From Planctomycetaceae bacterium (lineage in GTDB: Bacteria; Planctomycetota; Planctomycetia; Pirellulales; UBA1268), in assembly GCA_021300535.1 (NCBI GenBank), contig JAJTED010000024.1, positions 1 through 40,979 on the forward strand: a stretch of DNA of 40,979 nt, given 5' to 3'. The position numbers and the translations under genes are program-made. Of the stretch, positions 24,205 to 32,278 are shown piece by piece. How positions within the stretch are numbered: position 1 is the stretch's first letter; every line of letters starts with the position of its first letter. Below the pieces are notes generated by a model that was not told the DNA's origin, ran no database searches, and worked only from the letters and a program-made list of their open reading frames with translations.

Positions 24205-24286
24205 TCGGCTGTCATTCGACGGTTGCAAAACAGACCACCGGCTCGGGGCTCTGGGACGGAACGCGGGACTCTGAGCCGGAGCCGCG

Positions 24287-25048
24287 TCAGTACATCCACA
24301 CCCGCAGCCCCGCCCGCGCCACGACGGGCTGCCGCGTGAGCAGCGGCCGCCCGGCGAGCGACCGGACCTCGGCGGGCTTCGCGGCCAGCACGGCCCAGTC
24401 CACGAGCTCCGCCCACGGCCGGTGCCGGGCCGGCGGCAGCCCCCAGGCGTCGCCCACCCGCTGCCAGAGTTCGGCCAGCCGCGGCCGCCGCACGTGGATC
24501 GCATCGAAGCCGTACCACGCGGCCGGCTGGTCGAGAAAGACGCTCCCCGTGGCGGTGGCGATCGTCCGCAGTTCGTCGTCGAGCCACAGCGCGGCGTCCT
24601 TGATCGCGGCGCGCGAGAGCTGGCAGCCGGGCACGTAGACCGTGCGCATGAGGCGGTAGCGGACCGGCCCCACCCGGGCAATGCTCCCCAGCGGCAGGCC
24701 CGTGATCGCCACACGGCCGCCGCGGTCGCGGAGCCGCTCCACCGCGTCACGAACCGCCGTGGCGACGGCCGTGACGCCGAGTCCATAGAGCAACTCGTTG
24801 CCCACGTCCGTGACCAGCGCCGCGGGCCGCTCCACACGCTCGCGATCGAGCGCCCGCCACAGCCCGCTGGTGAGGATCGCGGGCAGCCGCCGCCAGGCCA
24901 CGCGGGTGTTGACGCCATAGCCGCGGCCGTGGCCCGCCGCCACGAACAACTGCACCGGCCCCGGCGCGCGGGCCTGCAGCGCGGCGGTCAGGCCGGCGAG
25001 GCCGCGCGACACGTTGCTCGCCCCGAGGACGACGAACGACTCGGCCAT
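24287..25048 (-). CDS. SGNH/GDSL-like hydrolase
   Basis: A 253-residue protein. FVVLGASNVSRGL at the N-terminus resembles block I of SGNH esterases (catalytic Ser in GASN). TDVGNELLYG may supply the Asn block, and YGFDAIHVRR near residue 200 matches the D-x-x-H block V. Substrate is unknown; the family includes esterases and acyl hydrolases acting on lipids or polysaccharides. No signal peptide is seen with the ATG at 25048. The frame continues upstream only into the overlapping end of the M50 gene. It follows that gene by 14 bases on the same strand, so the two are probably co-transcribed. Confidence 0.65.
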   Translation of the reverse strand: MAESFVVLGASNVSRGLAGLTAALQARAPGPVQLFVAAGHGRGYGVNTRVAWRRLPAILTSGLWRALDRERVERPAALVTDVGNELLYGLGVTAVATAVRDAVERLRDRGGRVAITGLPLGSIARVGPVRYRLMRTVYVPGCQLSRAAIKDAALWLDDELRTIATATGSVFLDQPAAWYGFDAIHVRRPRLAELWQRVGDAWGLPPARHRPWAELVDWAVLAAKPAEVRSLAGRPLLTRQPVVARAGLRVWMY

Positions 25049-25062
25049 GGCTGTGCCGCGGG

Positions 25063-25848
25063 TCAGTTCCACCGCCGCCACGGCGGCGATCCCGCCGAGA
25101 GCGACTGGAAGCAGGAGGCCGCGAGCATCGCGAACATGATGCCGAGGTAGGGCTCGCCGCGGGTGTAGCCCCACCAGGCCACCGCGCCGCCGGCCACCAC
25201 GCCGATCATGCCTGCGATCCGGTGGGCGTCGGGCACGTCGAGGGCCAGCAGCCCCTCGCGCACGATCTGCCCGCCATCCAGCGGCGGCACCGGCACGAGG
25301 TTCAAGAGCGGCCAGAAGACGTTCACGAACAGCAGGAAGTCACACAGGGCGTAGGTGAAGGGGGACGAAAACTCGCGGCCTGCGAAGAGCCCCAGCCGTT
25401 CACCGAGGCTCACCAACGGAAACGGCACGTACATCCCCGCGGCCCGCAGCCCACCCACGACCACCGCCGCCAGCGCCAGCTGCGCCGCCGGTCCCGCCGC
25501 CGCGACGAGGAGCCGCTGCAGCGGCCGCAGATGCACCCGCCGCCCCCAGGCCCGCGGAATCGCCAGGCCCCCGAAGTGGTAGAGCACGATGCTCGCTCCC
25601 TGGCCGAACCAGCGATACGCCAGGGCATGGCCCAGTTCGTGGACGAGGATCGAGGCGAACACGACGCCGATCCAGATCGCGAGCATCTGCAAGAGCGTTC
25701 GCTGGTCGCCGCGGGAGAACGACTGGCAGACGTTCCAGCCCAGGAGCGCGGCGGCCAGCCAAAACCACACCGAGATGCGGACGGGAATGCCGAGAATCTC
25801 GAACCGCCAGTCGGCCCCGGTCTCCTGCGGTTCGGCGAGCAACATCAT
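25063..25848 (-). CDS. M50-family (site-2-type) membrane metalloprotease
   Basis: A 261-residue intramembrane zinc protease without a PDZ domain, like the SpoIVFB/short S2P group. The zinc motif HELGH is at residues 70-74 within a membrane helix, and the third ligand region NLVPVPPLDGGQI lies near residue 205. About six hydrophobic segments are visible. Such enzymes cut membrane-bound regulators, including anti-sigma factors. GAGGTCC precedes the ATG at 25848. The longer open frame upstream has no similarity. It lies between lpxB and the SGNH gene on the minus strand. Confidence 0.9.
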   Translation of the reverse strand: MMLLAEPQETGADWRFEILGIPVRISVWFWLAAALLGWNVCQSFSRGDQRTLLQMLAIWIGVVFASILVHELGHALAYRWFGQGASIVLYHFGGLAIPRAWGRRVHLRPLQRLLVAAAGPAAQLALAAVVVGGLRAAGMYVPFPLVSLGERLGLFAGREFSSPFTYALCDFLLFVNVFWPLLNLVPVPPLDGGQIVREGLLALDVPDAHRIAGMIGVVAGGAVAWWGYTRGEPYLGIMFAMLAASCFQSLSAGSPPWRRWN

Positions 25849-25921
25849 GGGACCTCGGCAACGGCGTCGAATGGCGACCATCTTCCGGCCGCGCAGGCGG
25901 CCTGGCAAGCCGGCTCGACCG

Positions 25922-25954
25922 GTGTCCGGGATACGTGGAGCGTTTCCCGGACAC
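25922..25954. repeat. 10-bp inverted repeat between lpxB and the M50 gene
   Basis: GTGTCCGGGA and TCCCGGACAC are perfect complements around a 13-base loop, within the 224-base gap between lpxB and the M50 gene. No T run follows on either strand, so it may be an operator or a rho-dependent signal instead of an intrinsic terminator. Confidence 0.4.
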
Positions 25955-26072
25955 ATCGGGAGAGGTCGGCGAGGGGGTCGGCGAACGCTCGACGAGCGTG
26001 TGGCCGCCGCGGCCACAGCAAGGAGACTTTTGCCGCCCCCGAAGCCGGTGCTGCACCAAAGTCGAATGCGCT

Positions 26073-27347
26073 CTACGCGGCCTGCCGCCGCGGGCATGGC
26101 GTCGCGGACGGCGCGGCGATCGCCAGCACCGCCGCCGCGGCCCGGGCGGCCGACCCGCCGCGCACCACGTCCGCGGCGATCGCGTCCAGCCGGTCGCCGA
26201 CGGACCGCCGCGCCCGTGGATCGACGAGCCACTCGACGACGTGGGCCGCCGCCCGCGTGGCCGGATCCTGCACGGCGAGGTACTCGGGATAGACCGCCTC
26301 CGGGTCGGCCATGGGCACCTCGGCCGGAGGCCGGAGGACGGGCCGCACCGGCCCGATGGGTTCGCGGCAGGCCAGCAGATTCACCAATGTGATGAACCGC
26401 GCATGGCGGAACCAGCTCTGCACGACGTAGGCCAGGCCGCTGATCCGGTAGACGATCACCGTCGGCACGCGGGCGGCCAGCAGCTCGAGCGACACCGATC
26501 CCGAGCAGGCGATCGCCGCCGCGGCCTGGCCGATCAGGCGGCGGGTCTGGCCCGCCTGGACCTCGATGCCGAGGCCCCGGGCCGAGACGTTCGTCCGCAG
26601 CGCCTCCTCGATCCGCCGGGCATGCCGCTCATGGAGCGCGGCGATGGCGAGCCGCGCCGTCGGAACGCTGCGGCGGACGACGGCCGCGGCCTGCACCAGC
26701 GTGCCGAGCACGCCCTCGATCTCCTGGCTCCGGGAGCCCGGCAGAAGGAGCACCAGCGGCCGCGGGTCCCGGCCCACGTCATGGGCCCGGACGTCGAGCT
26801 CATCGAAGAACGGATGGCCGACGAGCGTGCTCTGCATGCCTTGGCCGCGGAACCACTCGTGCTCGAAGGGGAGCGCCGCGAGCACGTGATCGACGAGCCG
26901 CCGCATCTTCTTCACTCGCCACTGCGCCCAGGCCCAGACCTGGGGTGGGCAGTAGAAGACGACCGGAATGCCGTGCCGCTTGGCCCGCCAGGCGAGCCAC
27001 CAGTGGAACCCGGGAAAGTCCACGAGCACGCAGACGTCGGGCCGGGCGTCGAGGAAGCTGCGTTCGGCCCGTCGGGCCAGGTCCACGAAGCGGTGGATGT
27101 TGACGAGCACCCGCAGGAACCACATCACGGCGAGCCGCGTCATGTCGGCGACGAGGCGGCAGCCGGCCGCCTCCATCTGCGGCCCGCCGAGCCCCACGCA
27201 CTCCACGTCGGGCCGCGCCGCCCGCAGCGCGTGCACGAGCAGCGCCGCAGGGAGAGGCCGGATCGGCAGGCTTGCGTCAAGCGATACATCCGTGTGCCGA
27301 ACAGGACGTCGCAGGACAACAGCGACCCACGTCCGGCGAGGGGGCAC
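26073..27347 (-). CDS. lpxB: Lipid-A-disaccharide synthase with an altered 5' end
   Basis: LpxB (GT19) joins UDP-diacylglucosamine and lipid X to make the lipid A disaccharide. The body is convincing: CVGLGGPQMEAAGC, LAVMWFLRVL, VLVDFPGFHWWLA, YCPPQVWAWAQWRVKKM, LPFEHEWF, LVGHPFFDEL, LLPGSRSQEIE, ACSGSVSLELLA and FITLVNLLACREPIGP. The expected N-terminal GExSGDxxGA block is missing. In its place are about 30 unrelated residues encoded by repeat sequence (27267-27375). The only usable in-frame start before residue ~58 is a GTG at 27347 inside that repeat. The enzyme may therefore be inactive or mis-assembled at this end. Confidence 0.8.
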   Translation of the reverse strand: MPPRRTWVAVVLRRPVRHTDVSLDASLPIRPLPAALLVHALRAARPDVECVGLGGPQMEAAGCRLVADMTRLAVMWFLRVLVNIHRFVDLARRAERSFLDARPDVCVLVDFPGFHWWLAWRAKRHGIPVVFYCPPQVWAWAQWRVKKMRRLVDHVLAALPFEHEWFRGQGMQSTLVGHPFFDELDVRAHDVGRDPRPLVLLLPGSRSQEIEGVLGTLVQAAAVVRRSVPTARLAIAALHERHARRIEEALRTNVSARGLGIEVQAGQTRRLIGQAAAAIACSGSVSLELLAARVPTVIVYRISGLAYVVQSWFRHARFITLVNLLACREPIGPVRPVLRPPAEVPMADPEAVYPEYLAVQDPATRAAAHVVEWLVDPRARRSVGDRLDAIAADVVRGGSAARAAAAVLAIAAPSATPCPRRQAA

Positions 27348-27375
27348 GGGCAGCCCCTCCCGCGCCGGACGTCGC
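27267..27375. repeat. Partial R2 and R3 repeats replacing the start of lpxB
   Basis: ACGTCCGGCGAG followed by GGGGCACGGGCAGCCCC (27330-27358 region) matches the right end of the R2 copy at 5495-5525 and folds through CCGGCG/CGCCGG. AGGCTTGCGTCAAG (27268-27281) resembles the right half of the R3 hairpin at 31036-31049. Together they fill the gap between the YHS-protein gene and the recognisable part of lpxB. Confidence 0.55.
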
Positions 27376-27387
27376 CACTGCGAAAAG

Positions 27388-27831
27388 TCACTTCGCCGGC
27401 GCGAAGCCCTTCTCGATCTTCCCGAACACCAGATTGACCTGCTCTTCGGCCGACGCCTTCTCGACCTTGCCCTTGCAGTTCGGGCAGCAGAAGCCGACCT
27501 CGGCGTCGCCGATCGCGATCTTCGTGCCGTCCTTGACCGGGCCGCCGCTGAAGGGGCAGCCCTTCTGCACCAGCTGGCCGGTGCTCACCATTTGCTGGTG
27601 GGCCTTGGCGGCGAACTTCGCCGCGTCCTTCTCGAACGCGCCGGCGCAGTTGCCGCAGCAGAAGTACACCTTGCCACCGGCGAAGGCCGCGCTCTTCTCC
27701 GGATTGCAGCCCTTGCCGGAGACCGGACACTTGGCGTCTTTGGGCTCCTTGACCGCCGCTGACACGGCGCCGGCCGAGCAGACGATGGCGACACACAGGA
27801 CCGAGGCGATCTGGGCGATGCGGCTCTTCAT
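27388..27831 (-). CDS. Secreted protein with two YHS/TRASH-like metal-binding motifs
   Basis: A 147-residue exported protein. Residues 1-26 form a signal peptide (MKSRIAQIAS, hydrophobic core, cleavage near SAVSAA). Two similar halves follow, each with Cys pairs: CPVSGKGC with VYFCCGNC, and CPFSGGPV with VGFCCPNC. This Cys pattern is typical of YHS/TRASH domains, which bind copper or other soft metals. AAAGGA lies upstream of the ATG at 27831. The function in metal handling is inferred. It sits downstream of the MFS gene on the same strand, with its own candidate promoter between. Confidence 0.85.
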   Translation of the reverse strand: MKSRIAQIASVLCVAIVCSAGAVSAAVKEPKDAKCPVSGKGCNPEKSAAFAGGKVYFCCGNCAGAFEKDAAKFAAKAHQQMVSTGQLVQKGCPFSGGPVKDGTKIAIGDAEVGFCCPNCKGKVEKASAEEQVNLVFGKIEKGFAPAK

Positions 27832-27886
27832 GACAAATCCTTTTTCGAGGTGCAGTGCGGCGGCGACACCCGCCGTCGATTCGCTG

Positions 27887-27916
27887 ATCTTACGCCCCAC
27901 GTCGACCCCGGAGCAA
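27887..27916 (-). promoter_or_regulatory. Candidate promoter for the YHS-protein gene
   Basis: On the minus strand, TTGCTC (27911-27916) and TAAGAT (27887-27892) are 18 bases apart, matching sigma-70 elements at 4 of 6 positions each. It lies in the 103-base gap after the MFS gene. Support is moderate only. Confidence 0.3.
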
Positions 27917-27934
27917 CCGGTTTTTCAGCGTCAT

Positions 27935-29184
27935 TTACGGCCGCCGCGGCTCCGGCAGCCCCAGCGCGACCAGGCTGCCGGCCGCGATCACGGCGGCCCC
28001 GATCACGAAGGCGTGGCGGAACCCGGCGAGGTCGATCGCCATGCCGATCAGCGGCGAGATCACGAAGGGGGCCGCCAGGGCCGCCCCCACGATGCTCACG
28101 TACCGCGGGTGGTCGGCCCGCCGCGGTGCGAGTTCGAGGGCGTAGTTGGTGAAGATCTTCAGCGAAATCGGATTCAGCCCCAACGGCACGTAGACGATCC
28201 AGAACCACTCCACGGCCGTCGCATGCGGCAGCAGCGAGAGCGCCGTCACGACCAGCGGCGTCAGCGACGAGAGCGCCACGAGCCAGACGAGCACCAGTCG
28301 CGTGCCACGCCGGTCAGCGAGCGGGCCGGCCACGAGGCTCACGGCTCCGGTCGAGGCGTTCTGCACCACCACCCACGTCAGCAGGCTCGCCAGGCCGCTG
28401 CCGAGGCGGTCACGGGCGAAGGCCTGATAGTGCGGGAACAGCATGAGCACCGCCGAGAAGCAGGCGGCGACGATGCACAGACGCAGCAGCGCGCGATCCC
28501 GGACCAGTGTGCGTCGCCAGTCGGCGATCCCGCCCCCCGCATGCGCGATCACGCCGTGAACCCAGCCGTGGGCGGAGGGCGGGCGCCGCGGCTCCACGGG
28601 GTCGGCGGGCTCGTCGAGCAGCACGGGCATGGCGGCGGCGATCGCGAAGAACACCGCCGTGACGCCGAAAATCTTGGGAAACCCATCGGATTGCTGGAGC
28701 CAGGGGCCGAGGAGCAGCAGCGCCGCCACGGCGCGATCAGTTTTCCCTGCAGCGCCGCCGCAGCCAGTTGCGTGAGCCCGTTGGCCGAGGAGAAGGCGGC
28801 ATAGACCATGAGAAACACGCCGGCCAGGATGTCGGGCCGCGTGGCCTGCAGCGGCTGCCAGACCGCCGCCAGCACGGCGAAGCAGGCGGCCATCGCCAGG
28901 GTCGTGCGGACGAGCGTCCACTTCTTCACCGGCCGACGAGCCAGAACCGACGCGAAGGCGAGGGGCGGCAGGCTCTGGCCGCCGCGGTTGAGCACCGGCA
29001 GCAGGCCGCGCAGCAGGCCGGAATCGACGACCGCATCGAGCACGGCCGGCATGATGATCGTCTCGGTCTTGAAGATCCATCCAACGCGGACGACGACCTG
29101 GTAACACTCCAGCCACAACGTGTTGCGCCGCTCCCGCGGCCCACCGACGGTGGATCGAGTCTCGTCGTTGCAGCCGTCGGCCAT
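27935..29184 (-). pseudogene. Major facilitator superfamily transporter, frameshifted
   Basis: A polytopic transporter of about 416 residues if the frame is repaired. The N-terminal piece (from the ATG at 29184) reads LWLECYQVVVRVGWIFK through helices to AAALQGKLIAPWRR. The C-terminal piece continues in another frame from ALLLLGPWLQQ to the stop at 27935, with clear helices and SLVAGPLADRRGTR, the cytoplasmic loop signature. The switch falls around 28720-28740 in a run of GCC/GGC repeats. The substrate is unknown. The break may be a sequencing indel in GC-rich DNA, since both halves look otherwise intact. Confidence 0.8.
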
Positions 29185-29265
29185 ACGCGTACGATCAGGA
29201 CAGGAGGCTGGCCGCACGTTCGGCCGGCCGTGTTCGTGCCCGAGGGAGCATGAGGAGTTTTGCCG

Positions 29266-30441
29266 ATGGCGTCCACCCGCGTTCTCGTCTCCATGCTCGT
29301 CGCCGCGACGGCCGCATCGGCCGCCGCCGCCGAGCACCTCGTGTGGTTCGGCACCTACACCGGCCCGAAGACCGGCTCCGAGGGGATCTACGTCGCGCGG
29401 TTCGACGACACGACGGGAGCGGTTTCCGCGCCGCAGCTCGCCGCCCCGGCCCACAGCCCGTCGTTCCTCGCCCTCCACCCGTCGCTGCCGGTGCTCTACG
29501 CCGTGAGCGAGGTCGCGAACGACGCCGGCAAGCGGGTCGGGGCCGTGCAGGCCTTCGCGATCGCCGCCGCCACGGGATCCCTGACACCGCTCAACCATCA
29601 GCCCTCGGGCGGGAGCGGACCGTGCCACGTGTCGGTCGACGCGGGAGGCCGCGTGGCGCTCGCCGCCAACTACGGCGGCGGGAGTGCGATCTGCCTGGGG
29701 CTCGCGGCCGACGGCAGCCTGAAGCCGGTCGTCGCCGACCAGCCGGGTGGATTGCTCCGGCATGCCTACGACCGCACGGGCGACACGGGCTTCAACCCGA
29801 GCCGGCAGGAAAAGCCACACGGTCACTCGATCGACGCCGCGCCTGACGGCCGGTTCGCGATCGTCTGCGATCTCGGGCTCGACAAGGTGTTCGTTCACGC
29901 CCTCGATCGGGAGCGGGCCACGCTCGCCCCGCACGGCTTCGCGGCCACGAAGGCTGGCGCCGGCCCCCGACACTTCGCCTGGCACCCATCCGGCCGCTCC
30001 GGCTACTGCGTCAACGAGCTCGACCTCTCGGTCACCGCGTTCACCTTCGACTCGCAGGCCGGCGCGCTCGCGGAGATCCAGTCGCTGCCCACGCTGCCCG
30101 CCGACGTCACGGAGCGGCGTGGGTTTTCCACGGCCGAAATCGCCGTCCATCCGACCGGCAGGTTTCTCTACGCCTCGACCCGCGGGCATAACTCGATCGC
30201 GATGTACGCCATCGACGCCGCAACCGGCAGACTCACGTTCCTCGGCGCCGAACCCGCCCACGCGAAGACGCCGCGGCACTTCGCGATCGCTCCCGGCGGC
30301 CGCTTCCTGCTCACGGCCGGCCAGGATTCCGGGACCGTGGCGATCTTCGCCCTCGACGCCGAGACCGGGCGGCTCTCCTTTACCGACCGGTCGCTCGCCG
30401 TGCCGGGCTGCGTCTGCATTTGCTTCCAGTCCCGCGGGTGA
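29266..30441 (+). CDS. Secreted lactonase, seven-bladed beta-propeller (YbhE/Pgl-like)
   Basis: A 391-residue member of the lactonase family PF10282, related to 6-phosphogluconolactonase Pgl. A signal peptide (residues 1-22, ending ASAAAAE) suggests export, so the natural substrate is probably not the cytoplasmic sugar phosphate. Blade motifs are HLVWFGTYTG, GGSGPCHVSVD, KPHGHSIDAAPDGRFAIVCDLG, GAGPRHFAWHPSG, AEIAVHPTGRFLYASTRGHNSI and TPRHFAIAPGGRFLL. GAGGAG stands about 10 bases before the ATG at 29266. An in-frame TTG at 29260 is less likely. The gene is divergent from the MFS gene. Confidence 0.9.
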   Translation: MASTRVLVSMLVAATAASAAAAEHLVWFGTYTGPKTGSEGIYVARFDDTTGAVSAPQLAAPAHSPSFLALHPSLPVLYAVSEVANDAGKRVGAVQAFAIAAATGSLTPLNHQPSGGSGPCHVSVDAGGRVALAANYGGGSAICLGLAADGSLKPVVADQPGGLLRHAYDRTGDTGFNPSRQEKPHGHSIDAAPDGRFAIVCDLGLDKVFVHALDRERATLAPHGFAATKAGAGPRHFAWHPSGRSGYCVNELDLSVTAFTFDSQAGALAEIQSLPTLPADVTERRGFSTAEIAVHPTGRFLYASTRGHNSIAMYAIDAATGRLTFLGAEPAHAKTPRHFAIAPGGRFLLTAGQDSGTVAIFALDAETGRLSFTDRSLAVPGCVCICFQSRG

Positions 30442-30456
30442 TAAAGGTCACGGCGC

Positions 30457-30957
30457 GGGCTTCTTGTGGAAGCGGCGACCTGAATCAAGAAGCCCCGGGT
30501 GGAAACCCGGGGACTCCGGGCACGAACACCAGCCCACCATCCATGCAGCTCGGCGGCAGACGTTTCCAGGTTCAAACCCACATCGCATGGCACCCAAGAA
30601 GCGAGACGACCCGGTGTCCCCCGGCTTCCGCCGGGGGCTTTTTGTGGAAGCGGCGCGGGTGTTCCGAGAAGCCCCGGGTGGAAACCCGGGGACTCCGGGC
30701 ACGAACACCAGCCCGCCATCCATGCAGCTCGGCGGCAGACGTTTCCAGGTTCAAGCCCACATCGCATAGCACCCAGGAAGCGAGACGACCCGGTGTCCCC
30801 CGGCTTCCGCCGGGGGCTTCTTGTGGAAGCGGCGACCTGAATCAAGAAGCCCCGGGTGGAAACCCGGGGACTCCGGGCACGAACACCAGCCCACCATCCA
30901 TGCAGCTCGGCGGCAGACGTTTCCCGGTTCAAGCCCACATCGCATGGCACCCAGCAA
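30457..30957. repeat. Tandem array of ~178-bp units carrying R1 hairpins
   Basis: Nearly identical units begin near 30459, 30637 and 30816 (178 and 179 bp, then a third truncated at ~142 bp). Each unit has CCCCGGGT-GGAA-ACCCGGGG (30493-30512, 30672-30691, 30850-30869). The first two complete units also have CCCCCGGC-TTCC-GCCGGGGG (30618-30637, 30797-30816), which is the same type of hairpin inverted. The 617-base gap 30442-31058 holds no supportable gene. Confidence 0.9.
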
Positions 30958-31026
30958 GGCATGCCTCCCTGGAGCGGCAGTCTCTGACCGTCGTGCCGTG
31001 GCCTGTGGCTCCACAACCCGTATTCA

Positions 31027-31042
31027 CAAGCCTGGAGGCTTG
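31027..31042. repeat. R3-family hairpin downstream of the CYTH gene
   Basis: CAAGCCT-GG-AGGCTTG is a perfect 7-bp stem followed by CGCCAC. It has the same GCCT-GG-AGGC core as 19898-19911 but different outer arm bases that still pair. It lies 17 bases beyond the 3' end of the minus-strand CYTH gene. Confidence 0.65.
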
Positions 31043-31058
31043 CGCCACTTGGCGCGAG

Positions 31059-31616
31059 TTACCCCAACAGCAGTTCCAGGTAGCTCCGCCGCTCGGCCGG
31101 GCCACAGCCGAGCCGCCGGGCGAGCGACTCGAGCCGGCCGCGGGCCAGCGGCACCGCGTCCGCGTCGGCCTGGAGTTCGAGTTCCAGGTAGTCGCCGAGG
31201 CCCGTAACCGCGTCGAGAGATGCTTCCACTTCCGCCCCCTCCCAGGCGACGAGCGCGGCCCGCCGGCGCTTGGCCACCTCGCGAACCTGTCGAAAGCCGA
31301 GCGCTTCGAGCAGCCCGGTCCAGCGGTCGATCGCGACCGGACCGCCGCCGAGCGCTGCCGCGGTGACGGCGAGTTCGATCTCGCGTCGGGTCTTCGTGGT
31401 GGCGTCGATCCGCGGCCCTTTCCAGGTGATCGCCACGTCGGTTCCCGTCCGCCGCAGCCGCAGCGCCTCGTCGGTCGCGGCGAAGTCGCGGCACGGATGG
31501 GCGAAGTAGCGATCGACCTGCTCGACGGCGTTCCCGAAACGGCCCCCCAGGGCGAGCAAGTCCCGCTCCAGCGCCGCTGCATCGGACACCTGGAACTTCA
31601 GCTCGACTTCGTACAC
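31059..31616 (-). CDS. CYTH-domain protein (class IV adenylate cyclase/thiamine triphosphatase-like)
   Basis: A 185-residue protein of the CYTH (triphosphate tunnel) superfamily, which binds triphosphate compounds with metal ions in a beta-barrel tunnel. The N-terminal YEVELKFQV holds the ExExK signature. LRLRRTG, ITWKGP, TRREIE and YLELELQ supply the charged tunnel residues. The GTG at 31616 is chosen because it places the signature at residue 3, as usual, with GGAGA upstream. The longer upstream frame crosses the divergent gene's region. Whether it makes cAMP or hydrolyses triphosphates cannot be decided from the sequence. Confidence 0.85.
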   Translation of the reverse strand: MYEVELKFQVSDAAALERDLLALGGRFGNAVEQVDRYFAHPCRDFAATDEALRLRRTGTDVAITWKGPRIDATTKTRREIELAVTAAALGGGPVAIDRWTGLLEALGFRQVREVAKRRRAALVAWEGAEVEASLDAVTGLGDYLELELQADADAVPLARGRLESLARRLGCGPAERRSYLELLLG

Positions 31617-31705
31617 TTGGCATCTCCGTCGGCTGCACGCGGCCCCGCCCCTGCGGGGTCCGCAGCGACGCGGCCGGGTTCCACGTCGCGGAAGGTTGAC
31701 TCGAA

Positions 31706-32278
31706 ATGATAGCCAACACCATACGCACCCAGTTCCGCCGCGCCGTGGGCCTCGCCCTGCTCGCGGCGGCAGGCTGCGGCCACCCGGCCCCGCCCCACCC
31801 CGCCGTGGGCCGCAGCGTCGGGCCACTGCCGATCGCGGCGGTCGCCGACCCTGCCGCCAAGCCGCCCACGCTCGATGGCAAGGTGTCGCTCGTCAACTTC
31901 TGGGGCACCTGGTGCCCGCCATGCCGGCAGGAACTGCCCGGGCTCGTGCGGCTCGCCCAGCGGCTTGCGGACGAGCAGCGGTTCCAGCTCGTCGCCATCT
32001 CCTGCAATCCGGGGCCGGACGACTTCGACACCGTGGCCGGGGAGACCCGAGAGTTCCTCGCGGAGCAGCGGCTCGATCTCCAGGCCTGGGCCTGCGACGA
32101 TCCCGTGGGCCGCGACAGGCTGTTCACGACGATCGGCCTCGACGCCTTCCCGACGACGCTGCTCGTCGGTCCCGACGCCACCGTCCGCCGGGTGTGGATC
32201 GGCTATCGCCCCCGTGACGAGGCCGAGATCGCCGCCGCCATCGTGGAACTGCTCAAGGACGTGCCAGCCGCGCGATGA
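31706..32278 (+). CDS. TlpA-like thioredoxin-fold lipoprotein
   Basis: A 190-residue thiol-disulphide protein. A lipoprotein-type signal ends at C24 (LLAAAGC). The thioredoxin fold carries WGTWCPPC with active-site C70 and C73. AFPTTLLVGPDATV provides the conserved cis-Pro region. It is expected to be anchored facing the periplasm and to reduce or oxidise partner proteins. It is divergent from the CYTH gene (89 bases between starts), and its 3' end overlaps the opposing thiE-type gene by 26 bases. Confidence 0.9.
   Translation: MIANTIRTQFRRAVGLALLAAAGCGHPAPPHPAVGRSVGPLPIAAVADPAAKPPTLDGKVSLVNFWGTWCPPCRQELPGLVRLAQRLADEQRFQLVAISCNPGPDDFDTVAGETREFLAEQRLDLQAWACDDPVGRDRLFTTIGLDAFPTTLLVGPDATVRRVWIGYRPRDEAEIAAAIVELLKDVPAAR

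Noticed and set aside
24239-24278. CGGCTC/GAGCCG hairpin between the DUF4143 and SGNH genes
   Set aside because: Only a 6-bp stem with a 28-base loop and no T run; not distinguishable from chance in GC-rich DNA.
30457-30957. CRISPR-like periodic repeat
   Set aside because: The period is ~178 bp and the whole unit repeats, with no short repeats separated by unique spacers and no cas genes.
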